A model generated the notes under the pieces. The model did no database searches and was not told where the DNA came from. It was given only the letters and a program-made list of their open reading frames with translations. From positions 2,824,501 to 2,888,500 of the forward strand of contig NZ_CP102480.1 of NCBI RefSeq assembly GCF_024662015.1: DNA of 64,000 nucleotides, given 5' to 3'. The position numbers and the translations under genes are program-made. Source of the DNA: Nisaea acidiphila (GTDB lineage Bacteria; Pseudomonadota; Alphaproteobacteria; Thalassobaculales; Thalassobaculaceae). The first letter of the stretch is position 1; each line of letters opens with the position of its first letter. Shown in pieces: positions 16,625 to 25,209 of the stretch.

Positions 16625-17560
16625 ATGACTCAGATCGCCTATCTGACTGTCTCGAATCTCACCAAACCCGTCGGCGGCATCATGGTTCAGGCTGCCCACG
16701 TCGCAGCACTGGCAAGGGAAGGTTATGACGCAAAGCTCTGTACGACCTTTTCCGGCGATAGGCCTGACTGGATCGATCCGAATGCGCCGCTCGTGAATTC
16801 CAACCGGGCCGCGGTCGGGCCCGGTGACGTGCTGGTTCTCCACGACTCCGTTCCGAGGACGATGTTCGACCGGTTCATGTCAATGCCGCTGCGGCGGGTT
16901 TTTTTCTGTCAGAACCACTATTTCATCGATCAGACCCTGAGTCCGGAAGAACGCCTTGCAGACTTCCCGATCGATGCCTTCATCTGCGCTTCAGAGCCGA
17001 TAGCGGCCTATCTGCGCGATTTCCACGGTGTAGCGGATCCGGTGGTAATCCGTCCGGGGATCATGCAGCCGCAGGTAGAGTCGGTGGAAAAGAGACTGCG
17101 GGTCTGTTTTATGCCCCGTAAGCGGCTGATCGAGTCGGGAGCGGTCATTCACCGCCTCCGCAATCTTCATCCCGAGCTTGCGGATGTGGCATTCGTCAGC
17201 ATTCACGGCCAGCATCCGGCGAAAGTCGCCGAAGTGATGGCGGAGTGCGCTGTCTTCCTGTCATTGAGCGTGAATGAGGGGTTGGGGTTGCCGCCGCTTG
17301 AAGCCATGCAGTCCGGATGCCTTGTCGTCGGGTATCATGGCGGAGGAGGTCTGGATTATGCGACGGAAGAAAGCGGACTTTGGTATGACAGCGCGACACC
17401 CGACGATCTTGTCGCACTTCTTGCAGATGCGCTGAAACGACTAAAGGAACAGCCGAAGGCATTTGATCGGATGTTGGAGGCAGGAAAACGAACTGCTGAG
17501 GGTTACCGTCTCGACGCTATGGAGAGGGAACTCCTCCGGTTCTGGGAGAACTTCCTGTGA
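16625..17560 (+). CDS. GT4-like glycosyltransferase
   Basis: A 311-residue GT-B glycosyltransferase. The N-terminus has KPVGGIMVQAAHVAALAREG as in GT4 enzymes, and the C-terminal donor site shows LSLSVNEGLGLPPLEAMQSG (the E-x7-E element) and VGYHGGGG. Acceptor and donor are unknown. It follows the sugar 2-epimerase by 21 bases and overlaps the next gene by four, so it belongs to the legB-legC-neuC transcript and could use the product of that pathway after activation. Confidence 0.82.
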   Translation: MTQIAYLTVSNLTKPVGGIMVQAAHVAALAREGYDAKLCTTFSGDRPDWIDPNAPLVNSNRAAVGPGDVLVLHDSVPRTMFDRFMSMPLRRVFFCQNHYFIDQTLSPEERLADFPIDAFICASEPIAAYLRDFHGVADPVVIRPGIMQPQVESVEKRLRVCFMPRKRLIESGAVIHRLRNLHPELADVAFVSIHGQHPAKVAEVMAECAVFLSLSVNEGLGLPPLEAMQSGCLVVGYHGGGGLDYATEESGLWYDSATPDDLVALLADALKRLKEQPKAFDRMLEAGKRTAEGYRLDAMERELLRFWENFL

Positions 17561-18477
17561 CCGCTTCTGAAATTTGCTTTCTTCTCGCCAAACGCGAGAC
17601 AGAGCGCGTGGAGAAGAGGTGTTTTTTTGAAGCGCAATCCCGCTTACTCAATGAAGCGGGTGTTCCTGCACGAGTTTTGCCGTCGACGGCCGAGCTGTCT
17701 CCGGCTGAATCGGATGGGCGGATTCTCGTGGCCGATCTTGCGAGTCGGGATCGGATTTCCGCAGCCGGCGAGTCGGCGAAAATGGCACCGATTGTTTGGA
17801 ATCCCTATGCGTTGTTCGAACGGCAGATCGCCTGGATCAGGGACGAGCCGCGAGTTGTCGCACTCCTCGCGACGGGCATTCGCGAAGCGGAGATTTTCAG
17901 ACGGTTTCCGATCGGCAAACCAGTTTTCCCGCTCCGGATTGGCATGGACTATGCGGATATAGCTCATCGCGAGGCCAGGCCTTTGAACGACGGCTCGGTC
18001 GTGATCGGATATCTCGGTCATAAGAATGCTCCGCTCGACTTCATGCGTGGAATGCTGGCCCGGCGTCGGACGCTCTCCCGGCGGATCGAGTGGGTGCCGT
18101 TGGATTTCGAGGACCGCGACGCTTGGGTGAGAGACTTGCCGCGCTGCGATCTCTTGCTCGCGATGAGACCGCTTTCCGGCTCGGCACTGCCGCTTTTGGA
18201 AGCGATGGCCGCGGGTGTTCCGATTTGCGCCGATCATGGCGGCGCGCTTTCCGGAGGCGCGTCGCCATCTAACGGCACCTGGCTGGAGAGCGCGACACTC
18301 GAAATCAATGCGAAGATAGCGGGCGAGTTTCTTGAGCGGCTCTGTTCCGACGGGTCTGCCATGGCGCGGATATGCGCGGATGCCGCTCTTTTCGCGGGTC
18401 AGTCGAGCGCTTCGGCGACATTTCTCGAAAATCAGAAAACCTGGCGGGCATTGTTGTCCCTGGGAGCGCCATCCTAA
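17557..18477 (+). CDS. Glycosyltransferase-like protein (weak GT4 match)
   Basis: A 306-residue protein with a GT-B-like C-terminal half: VVIGYLGHKN, then CDLLLAMRPLSGSALPLLEA, where a Leu replaces the usual first Glu of the E-x7-E element, and MAAGVPICADHGGAL. The N-terminal half is less recognisable. The GTG start overlaps the preceding stop (GTGA) with GGGAG nine bases upstream. Its stop overlaps the convergent gene at 18474 by four bases. It is probably a glycosyltransferase or an inactive partner of the one before it. Confidence 0.65.
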   Translation: MTASEICFLLAKRETERVEKRCFFEAQSRLLNEAGVPARVLPSTAELSPAESDGRILVADLASRDRISAAGESAKMAPIVWNPYALFERQIAWIRDEPRVVALLATGIREAEIFRRFPIGKPVFPLRIGMDYADIAHREARPLNDGSVVIGYLGHKNAPLDFMRGMLARRRTLSRRIEWVPLDFEDRDAWVRDLPRCDLLLAMRPLSGSALPLLEAMAAGVPICADHGGALSGGASPSNGTWLESATLEINAKIAGEFLERLCSDGSAMARICADAALFAGQSSASATFLENQKTWRALLSLGAPS

Positions 18478-19568
18478 TCCTTGAGAAGGCTGGCGGCCTT
18501 TTCCGCGGCGCTGTCCCAGCTGAAATTCTGGATTACGTGCCTCGATCCGCGCAACCCGCGGGCGGCGGCATCGCTACGGGTCTCGTATACCTCCCGCATC
18601 AATGCGATCAGGTGATCCCGATCCGGTTCCGCCCATTGCCCATACTCCTCGGATGCGGACTCGAAATAGGGCTGGCGGATATCTGTCATAGTGAAATCGA
18701 TCCGATAGGCATCAGGGCCCAGAAACTCGGTTGGCCCACTGTAACCGGTTGCTATGACGGGGAGGCCGCAGGCCATCGCCTCGATCAGCGGCAGTCCCCA
18801 TCCCTCAGCCCGGAAAGGAGCAACAAACGCGTCGCAGGCGCGATAAACTCCAGCGAGCAGGGTGTGCGTGCTGACAGGCGGGATGAAGGCGAGCTTTTCC
18901 GGGTGGCGCAGATTCAGCTCGCGCAGGATTCGCCCGATGTCGAATTCGGGATCGTGATGATTGTCGCATGCGAGAATGAGGAAGGCATCGTCCTGTCTCG
19001 AGAACGCCTTGTCGAAGCACTCGATGAGAAGTCGCGTTCCTTTCCGATCCTCGTAACGGCCGATATTGAGGAACCTGAAACCGCGGAACCCGTTCAAGGC
19101 GTCGGACGGCGGGATCTGCGGGTTGAATGTCTGCGGGTCGACGCCTTCCGGAACGACCTGGATTCGATTTGCCGGAAAGCCGTTCTGAAGCAGGACGGAG
19201 CGGCCCCACTCGGTCGGAATCCATATCTCGTCCGCTATTGCGAGAGGGGCGTGCCAGTCGTCGGGAACACGCGTGGATTCCCATACTGTATAGGCTATCC
19301 GGCGGCCGGGGGCGCCTTCCAACACCTGCATATGGCTGCCGTAGAGCAGTGCGATCGTCGCCCGTGGGGTAAGCGACGGAACGTTTCGGAGGATAGTCCG
19401 GTCGGCGCACCATGGACCCTCGAGCCCGAGCATCGGCGATGCGACAACCGGGATGCGGCGCGACAGGTAGTCAAAAAAATTTCTGGTATGCGTATTGTAA
19501 CCGAAGCGGCCCTCGAACCAGCCGATGGCGTGTACCGGTGCGTCAGGCGAAGCCGGATCAGACGCCAT
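18474..19568 (-). CDS. GT4-family glycosyltransferase
   Basis: A 364-residue GT-B enzyme. VPEGVDPQTFNP and FLNIGRYEDRKGTRLLIE form the phosphate-binding region and FVAPFRAEGWGLPLIEAMAC is the E-x7-E donor motif. The N-terminal IGWFEGRFGYNTHTRNFFDYL resembles enzymes acting on multi-sugar chains. The ATG at 19568 overlaps the end of the previous glycosyltransferase by 11 bases; upstream in-frame starts would overlap far more. It is the second gene of a two-gene minus-strand unit. Sugar specificity is unknown. Confidence 0.85.
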   Translation of the reverse strand: MASDPASPDAPVHAIGWFEGRFGYNTHTRNFFDYLSRRIPVVASPMLGLEGPWCADRTILRNVPSLTPRATIALLYGSHMQVLEGAPGRRIAYTVWESTRVPDDWHAPLAIADEIWIPTEWGRSVLLQNGFPANRIQVVPEGVDPQTFNPQIPPSDALNGFRGFRFLNIGRYEDRKGTRLLIECFDKAFSRQDDAFLILACDNHHDPEFDIGRILRELNLRHPEKLAFIPPVSTHTLLAGVYRACDAFVAPFRAEGWGLPLIEAMACGLPVIATGYSGPTEFLGPDAYRIDFTMTDIRQPYFESASEEYGQWAEPDRDHLIALMREVYETRSDAAARGLRGSRHVIQNFSWDSAAEKAASLLKD

Positions 19569-20763
19569 ACTTCTGAAGCCCCTGCAGGAGACGGCCGATC
19601 TGTTTGTCCCATGTGAAGGACTGCATGTGGCGTGCGCCTGCCTCTGCGATCTCACCAGCGCGTTCGCCGTTCGCATAAACGAATTCCAGATGCGCCAGGA
19701 TCTCTCCGATCGAGGATTCTCCCCAACCGGTCGTGTCGTGCCAATTTCCTGGGATATGCACCTGGCGTTGCTCCATCAGCGGGAGGCAAGCACTTTCCGC
19801 GACGATATCCAAGTGCCCGGTATTGGCCGAAAGAATGGTGGGAACTCCACAGGCCATCGTTTCCATGGCAACCAAATTGGTGCCGCCTTCGCATCGATTT
19901 GGGAAGAGGGCGACATCTGCTTCGCGAATCAGCAAAGGCATCTGTTCGTGCGGAAAATGGTTGAACGCGACGACTTGCCGTTCATTGAGACCAAAGGCGG
20001 CGAACCATGGCGGCAAATCGACTCGCTTGTCGGGTCCGGGAGGTAGCGGAGCCGCAATATACGGTGAGTGATCGAACAGCTTGTAGCCGAGCGTGTCGCC
20101 CCAACGATTGCCCCAGACGCAGAGAAGCAGGACATCGTCATGCCTCCTCGCGAATTCCGAAACGGCGCGCAGGACGATGTCCTGCCCCTTTCTGAATTCC
20201 ATCTTCCCGCCAGAGAAGATGACAAAGCGTCCGGGAAAGAGACCGCGCGTGGATGCAGGGTGGAAACGGGACGGGTCTACTCCTTGAAAGCAGACCTCGA
20301 CGTTCCGTACACCGTGTTCGCGCAGCAGATTCCCGTTCCAAGTAGAGCCGGCTGTTACGCTGTTGAAGCGATTGTAAATCTCTCGTTCCCGATCCTTCAA
20401 ACCCGCGCATTCGAAAAACGTAAGCGCATGGTTCGATTCCCCGACGATGCCGTTTGATCGTTCCGAGAATGCGGACACCGCGCCTTCACCGCGTGCATGC
20501 AGAACTGGCAGAGAGATTGGCCGGTTCTCCCGCAGGCAGGTCTCGATGACGTCAGGAGAGTCCTTGAGTAGCTCTATCAGCCCGTTTTTAACCCGCGCTT
20601 TTTCGAGCGGATCGTCAGTCCCTCCATCCCAGTCTTCAAGGAGAACTGGACGGTAGTCTGGATGCAGACTCATGTATCGCGCGATTTGATAACCGTAAAC
20701 GCCCCAGCCGGAATGAGAATTCAGGCTCCAGGCGATGCCGACATTTCGCATAGGTCGATGCAT
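19558..20763 (-). CDS. GT4-family glycosyltransferase
   Basis: A 401-residue GT-B enzyme. IAWSLNSHSGWGVYGYQIA is the acceptor-domain start, VCFQGVDPSRFHP and FVIFSGGKMEFRKGQDIVLRA form the donor site, and LFPNRCEGGTNLVAMETMAC corresponds to the E-x7-E element. Two in-frame ATGs (20763 and 20751) are possible and neither has a strong ribosome-binding site. It shares a transcript with the GT4 enzyme that follows. Substrates are unknown. Confidence 0.85.
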   Translation of the reverse strand: MHRPMRNVGIAWSLNSHSGWGVYGYQIARYMSLHPDYRPVLLEDWDGGTDDPLEKARVKNGLIELLKDSPDVIETCLRENRPISLPVLHARGEGAVSAFSERSNGIVGESNHALTFFECAGLKDREREIYNRFNSVTAGSTWNGNLLREHGVRNVEVCFQGVDPSRFHPASTRGLFPGRFVIFSGGKMEFRKGQDIVLRAVSEFARRHDDVLLLCVWGNRWGDTLGYKLFDHSPYIAAPLPPGPDKRVDLPPWFAAFGLNERQVVAFNHFPHEQMPLLIREADVALFPNRCEGGTNLVAMETMACGVPTILSANTGHLDIVAESACLPLMEQRQVHIPGNWHDTTGWGESSIGEILAHLEFVYANGERAGEIAEAGARHMQSFTWDKQIGRLLQGLQKYGV

Positions 20764-20784
20764 GGAGTGCGTGCTGCGCGTGAC

Positions 20785-21153
20785 TCAGTTCTCCTCGCGG
20801 CGGAGGACGAACCTGTAAACCTTGTTTTTGTAATAGCTGACGGCGCTCAGCCTAATGGTATCGGCGCCTTCTTCATGAAACACCGTCAGTGCGCGATTTT
20901 CATCCTTGAAATGCACTAACGTGCGGCCTGTATTTGGCAAATATTCTGCGGGCCGGACCGTGTCGTTCATACTTATCGATCCGGGTTCGAACACGACTAC
21001 AAATTTATCGTTCGGCAGCTGGCCTTCGATATTCAATTCTGCCCGAGCTTCGGGAGTGATGGTTCCAACCCAGCGGCCGTCTATTTCTTCTTCTTCTGAA
21101 GTACATGCGGCGAGGCTCGCACAGAGCATCAGCAGAAAGAGCAACTTTTTCAT
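20785..21153 (-). CDS. Small lipoprotein
   Basis: A 122-residue protein with a classic lipoprotein signal: MKKLLFLLMLCASLAACTSE, in which LAAC is the lipobox and Cys17 would carry the lipid; Thr-Ser-Glu after it suits outer-membrane sorting. The mature part is a small beta-rich domain starting DGRWVGTITPEARAEL, as in a short lipocalin- or META-like barrel, and ends in RFVLRREEN. I chose the ATG at 21153 because the signal starts there; an upstream extension would bury it. It sits 21 bases before the glycosyltransferase start. Confidence 0.75.
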   Translation of the reverse strand: MKKLLFLLMLCASLAACTSEEEEIDGRWVGTITPEARAELNIEGQLPNDKFVVVFEPGSISMNDTVRPAEYLPNTGRTLVHFKDENRALTVFHEEGADTIRLSAVSYYKNKVYRFVLRREEN

Positions 21154-21308
21154 TCGAACAACCTTCGAGGAGCGGCGTGGGAGCGCGACATGCGGCATGC
21201 TTTCCCTAACCGGAAATGTCGGATTCCTTAGTTGATGCGGGAGCGGCGTTCAAGCATCGTCTCGACCCCAAGTCGTTCGCTTTCGCGCTCCGCAACCCTA
21301 GCATCAAG

Positions 21309-21752
21309 CTAATTATCAGAATCTTGGACGTAGAGCTGCGACAATTCTTCCGCCAGCGACAATTTCGCGCGTTCTTTCAGCCGCTCCATGGCGGCGCCGA
21401 TCCGCTCGCTTTGGGCCTTCAATTCCTCCGTCTCCGCTTCATTGATGTTGCGAAGCAGGTCGAGGGTTTCCGGATCGAGGACCGGAAATATACGGTCGCG
21501 TCTGATCTCCGTTGGATCGGATTCCGATCGCGTTGTAATCAGGAAGAGTGAGAATTCCCGGCCTCTGGCGACCAAGTGGGACAAGGCTCTCATCCAGTGC
21601 ATAGAGTCCCGGCAAAAGTTCGACGGATAACTCAAGGCGCCGATTGTGTTCGGCCCGGGGAATTCACGAATTGCATTCGGGTTCAGTTGCGCGAACCGAG
21701 CGGCCGGCTCCAGGAATAACAAGTCGGCTTCGATAACCCATTTCGTGGGCAT
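21309..21752 (-). CDS. Hypothetical protein
   Basis: A 147-residue protein I do not recognise. The start MPTKWVIEADLLFLEP is hydrophobic but lacks a signal-peptide shape, and residues about 95-140 (DLLRNINEAETEELKAQSER onward) look like a charged coiled coil. GAGGAAAA sits directly before the ATG at 21752; in-frame upstream codons run into the divergent gene. It is separated from that gene by 109 bases containing an AT-rich patch that probably holds both promoters. Function unknown. Confidence 0.55.
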   Translation of the reverse strand: MPTKWVIEADLLFLEPAARFAQLNPNAIREFPGPNTIGALSYPSNFCRDSMHWMRALSHLVARGREFSLFLITTRSESDPTEIRRDRIFPVLDPETLDLLRNINEAETEELKAQSERIGAAMERLKERAKLSLAEELSQLYVQDSDN

Positions 21753-21861
21753 TTTTCCTCGTTCGTCCTTTCGTCTCGGCATGCCTATTTCCGAACTGTC
21801 GGCAGGGCCGAAGGCTGTGTTATGTAGCAGTTTATCGATTTTTGGGGGGCGGATATCAATA

Positions 21862-22890
21862 ATGACAGCTGATATGGATGCGGGAAAAGCGAGGGGCGTT
21901 GCGGTCGTAACCGGCGGCGGTGGTTTCATCGGCAGCCATATGGTGGACCTTCTACTCGCCGAGAAATACGAGGTTCGGGTCGTTGACAATTTCTCGGGCG
22001 GACACCGGACCAATCTTCGCCATCACTCACGCGAGCCCGGTCTCAAGATCTTTGAAGCTGACATTCGCGACATTGAATCGATCCGTCCGGCATTCGACGG
22101 GGCGCAGCTCGTTTTTCATTTCGCGGGCATTGGGGACATTGTGCCGTCGATCGAACGGCCGATCGATTATATGGCGACCAATGTTCAAGGCACGGTGCAT
22201 GTTCTGGAATGCGCGCGTAGCGCAGGCGTGCAGAAGTTCGTCTATGCGGCATCGTCTTCCTGTTACGGTCTCGCGTCGACACCGACTCTGGAAACCCACC
22301 TGATCCAGCCCCAATACCCCTACGCTCTCAGTAAGTACCAGGGCGAGGAAGCCGTAATGCACTGGCATCAGGTCTATGGCCTGCCGGCGAATTCCGTTCG
22401 GATATTCAATGCCTACGGCACACGCGTTCGCACGACCGGTGCTTACGGTGCCGTATTTGGGGTGTTCCTCCGCCAGAAGCTGGCGGGTAAGCCATTTACT
22501 GTTGTTGGCGACGGAAACCAGCGGCGCGATTTTATCTATGCCTCTGACCTTGCGAAGGCGTTTCTGGCAGCAGCGCGCACCGAGAAGAGCGGCGAGATTT
22601 ACAATGCCGGCGGCGGAAATCCGCAGTCGATTAACCGGCTTGTCGAACTGCTCGGGGGAGAGGTCGTCTATGTCCCGAAACGGCCGGGCGAACCGGACGA
22701 GACGTGGGCCGACATAACGAAGATCCAGAGCGAGTTGGGCTGGGCGCCCGAGATTTCCTTTGAGGATGGGGTCGGCCGTATGCTGGCGGATATCGAACAC
22801 TGGAAAGACGCGCCGCTATGGGATCCGGACTCGATCGCGGATGCCACAAAGACCTGGTTCACCTATCTCAGCGACGACGCTAAAGGCTGA
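21862..22890 (+). CDS. SDR-family sugar-nucleotide epimerase
   Basis: A 342-residue extended SDR related to UDP-glucose/UDP-GlcNAc 4-epimerases. VTGGGGFIGSHMVD is the NAD site, VVDNFSGGHRTNL binds the adenosine ribose, and Tyr-Ala-Leu-Ser-Lys with YAASSSCYG gives the catalytic residues; GDGNQRRDFIYASD is a family C-terminal motif. The ATG at 21862 follows GGGGGCGG by about nine bases; a second ATG at 21874 is also possible. It ends just before a hairpin terminator shared with the convergent SDR gene. Confidence 0.85.
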   Translation: MTADMDAGKARGVAVVTGGGGFIGSHMVDLLLAEKYEVRVVDNFSGGHRTNLRHHSREPGLKIFEADIRDIESIRPAFDGAQLVFHFAGIGDIVPSIERPIDYMATNVQGTVHVLECARSAGVQKFVYAASSSCYGLASTPTLETHLIQPQYPYALSKYQGEEAVMHWHQVYGLPANSVRIFNAYGTRVRTTGAYGAVFGVFLRQKLAGKPFTVVGDGNQRRDFIYASDLAKAFLAAARTEKSGEIYNAGGGNPQSINRLVELLGGEVVYVPKRPGEPDETWADITKIQSELGWAPEISFEDGVGRMLADIEHWKDAPLWDPDSIADATKTWFTYLSDDAKG

Positions 22891-22916
22891 CGTCCATAAT
22901 GTTCCAGCAAAGGATA

Positions 22917-22938
22917 AAGGCGCCGTGAGGCGCCTTTT
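22917..22938. terminator. Bidirectional intrinsic terminator
   Basis: AAGGCGCC-GTGA-GGCGCCTTTT forms an eight-pair GC-rich stem with a four-base loop, ending in T-tract on the plus strand and AAA-preceded on the minus strand. It lies between the convergent stops at 22890 and 22944, so it can serve both genes. Confidence 0.85.
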
Positions 22939-22943
22939 CCATG

Positions 22944-23957
22944 TTAGCCCATACCAAGCCGTTTGATCCGCCGGACGTTGTAGTAGAAGTCGTCCGTCAT
23001 CGGTTCCGGCAGCTTGTCCGCCTTGAAGGCTTTGACCAGATCCCGCACAGCATCCTCGATCGAATGCTGAGGACGGAAGCCGAGTTTCTCGGCGATCTTG
23101 TCCGAATTGATATGGTAGGAGCGGTTATCGTCGCTCGGTGTGGTGACGATCTCGATATCGCCGAGTTCCGGCATTTCTTCTTCGATCACCTTCTTCACGA
23201 TATTCGCGATGCTCATGATCGACTGGTTCTGATAGCCGGCATTGAAGGTCTCGCCGGCGATTTTCTCGTCCTCGACCTCGAGCAGGAGCTTGTAAAGGTT
23301 GCACATGTCCTGAATGTGCAGGTTCGGACGCAGCTGCTCCCCGCCGAAGACCGTGATCTTGCCGTTGTTGATGGCATGGTTGGTCAGGATGTTGACCGAA
23401 AGATCGAGGCGCTGGCGCGGGCCGTAGCCGCACACCGTGGCGGGGCGGATGGTGACGCAGACGAAATCGTCGCTTTGGTGCTTGAACAGCAGCGGTTCGC
23501 ACATGCCTTTGAATTTGTTGTAGAGGGTCAACGGCAGTAGCGGATGATCCTCTTTCACGTCGGGCTGATCGGAAACGCCGTAAACCGAGGAGGAGGAGGC
23601 GTAGATGAAACGCTTCACACCGCCTTCCTTGGCTGCGATCACCATCGGCTCGAAAGCGTCGAGATTGATCGTCTCACTCAACGCCTCGTCGAGCTCGAAG
23701 CTGGCGTCGTTCGAGATGCAGGCAAGGTTGATTACCGCGTCAACCCCCGTCAGTGCCTTCTTCAGGGCTTCGGTATCACGGATATCGCCTTTTACCGATG
23801 TCAGTTTAGGGTGGTCCTTTGGCAGGAAATCGTCGCCGAAGAACTGAATGTCATAGGACACGATCTCATAGCCCAGATCCAGAAGCTGCGGGATCAGAAG
23901 GCTACCCACATATCCCGCACCGCCTGTGATCAGGACTTTATCGAAACGCCGCGACAA
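22944..23957 (-). CDS. NAD-dependent epimerase/dehydratase (SDR)
   Basis: A 337-residue extended SDR. VLITGGAGYVGSLL is the NAD site, ASSSSVYG and Tyr-Asn-Lys-Phe-Lys give the catalytic residues, and the RPATVCGYGPRQRLDL block is typical of sugar-nucleotide enzymes. The protein likely acts on an NDP-sugar, reaction unknown. I choose TTG at 23957 because GGGGAG lies seven bases upstream and the protein then begins six residues before the beta strand of the NAD site; a longer TTG start at 24017 lacks such a site. It is divergent from the Gfo/Idh/MocA gene. Confidence 0.82.
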   Translation of the reverse strand: MSRRFDKVLITGGAGYVGSLLIPQLLDLGYEIVSYDIQFFGDDFLPKDHPKLTSVKGDIRDTEALKKALTGVDAVINLACISNDASFELDEALSETINLDAFEPMVIAAKEGGVKRFIYASSSSVYGVSDQPDVKEDHPLLPLTLYNKFKGMCEPLLFKHQSDDFVCVTIRPATVCGYGPRQRLDLSVNILTNHAINNGKITVFGGEQLRPNLHIQDMCNLYKLLLEVEDEKIAGETFNAGYQNQSIMSIANIVKKVIEEEMPELGDIEIVTTPSDDNRSYHINSDKIAEKLGFRPQHSIEDAVRDLVKAFKADKLPEPMTDDFYYNVRRIKRLGMG

Positions 23958-24111
23958 GGCCTTACTCCCCAATATCGATCGATGTGGAATCGGCTTTCTG
24001 GGCCGATTCTCGAACAAACCGTTTTCTAATTAGCGATATCCGTGCCATTTAGCGAGACATTGTCGCTAGGTCTTTGGCGGTGCTTGAATTAACGGATGGG
24101 TAGAGGTTGCA

Positions 24112-25188
24112 ATGAATACGGCGAGGGCGAATCGGGCCCGGATCGGGGTTCTGGGATGTGGCCGGGTTTCGGCACGGTACCGGGAAGTTTTTCGAGACGA
24201 ACTGACCGACATTGCGGATGTTATCGCCGTTACGGATATTGATCCCGGTAAATCGGGTTCCTTTTCCGCCGATGTGGGCGGTAGCCCGACTGTTGCGGAT
24301 CTGAATGCGCTGATCGAGGCGAAGCCTGATCTCATTTGCATCCTGACCGAGTCAGGCAACCATTTTGAGCATGCCAAGAAAGTGCTCGAAGCGGGTATCA
24401 ATGTCATTGTCGAGAAGCCGGTCGCGTTGCGTCTGGAGCATGCGGAGGAACTCGCCGATATTGCCCGGACGCGCAGCCTGATCTGTGCCGAAATCAAACA
24501 GAACCGTTACAATCCGGCGATGCGCTTTCTTCGGTCTGCCGTCGACGAGGGCCGGTTCGGCAAGATAATCACCGTCGGAGTGCGTGTGCACTGGAGTCGC
24601 GATCAGTCCTATTATGACGATCCTTGGCACGGGCGATGGCTGATGGATGGCGGGGTCTTGGCCCAGCAGGCGATCCACCACATCGATGCGATGCGTTGGC
24701 TAGGCGGGCCGATCGAGGCTGTCTGCGCGCAGGGACGTGCCGTTGTGAACAGGCTTGAGGCCGAGGACACGGCAACTGCGATCGTGCGGTTCGAGAACGG
24801 GGCGATGGGAACCGTGGAAGCGACGACGGCGGCACGCCCACGGGATTTCGAGGCCTCGCTTCATATCGTCGGCGAGAAGGCTCTGGCGAAAGTCGGAGGT
24901 CAGGCGATCAATCTCGTTGAAACCTGGGAGCCGGTCGAACCGCAGCCGGGAGACGAGGATGTGATCGCGACCTATTCGCAGGCGGTCCCTACCAGCTACG
25001 GGCTCGGCCACGGCCCGTACATTCGAGAGGTCATCGACTGTTGGCGGGCCGGCCGGACGGATGTACCCGTCTCGGTCGAGGAAGGGAGCAAGGCTCTCGC
25101 ATTCCTTCATGCGCTCTACCGGAGTATGGAGGTAGGGGGCTGGGTCGAATTGAAGGACATGCCTAAATCGGAACGCTTGGGACTTTGA
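24112..25188 (+). CDS. Gfo/Idh/MocA-family oxidoreductase (WbpB-like)
   Basis: A 358-residue NAD-dependent sugar dehydrogenase. IGVLGCGRVSARYREVF is the Rossmann start, EKPVALRLEHAEEL carries the catalytic Lys of the EKP motif, and GGVLAQQAIHHIDAMRWLGG contains the His/Asp pair of the family. The shape matches WbpB/WlbA, which oxidises C3 of UDP-GlcNAc-uronate, and a WbpA-like dehydrogenase is present at 8511. AGAGG precedes the ATG by six bases. It starts a plus-strand run with the TPR-glycosyltransferase 21 bases downstream. Confidence 0.85.
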   Translation: MNTARANRARIGVLGCGRVSARYREVFRDELTDIADVIAVTDIDPGKSGSFSADVGGSPTVADLNALIEAKPDLICILTESGNHFEHAKKVLEAGINVIVEKPVALRLEHAEELADIARTRSLICAEIKQNRYNPAMRFLRSAVDEGRFGKIITVGVRVHWSRDQSYYDDPWHGRWLMDGGVLAQQAIHHIDAMRWLGGPIEAVCAQGRAVVNRLEAEDTATAIVRFENGAMGTVEATTAARPRDFEASLHIVGEKALAKVGGQAINLVETWEPVEPQPGDEDVIATYSQAVPTSYGLGHGPYIREVIDCWRAGRTDVPVSVEEGSKALAFLHALYRSMEVGGWVELKDMPKSERLGL

Positions 25189-25209
25189 GCTTCAAACGGA
25201 GTAGGTCGC

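Noticed and set aside
17557-18477. Possible pseudogene status of the weak glycosyltransferase
   Set aside because: The frame is intact over 306 codons with a good ribosome-binding site and gene coupling, so divergence is more likely than decay.
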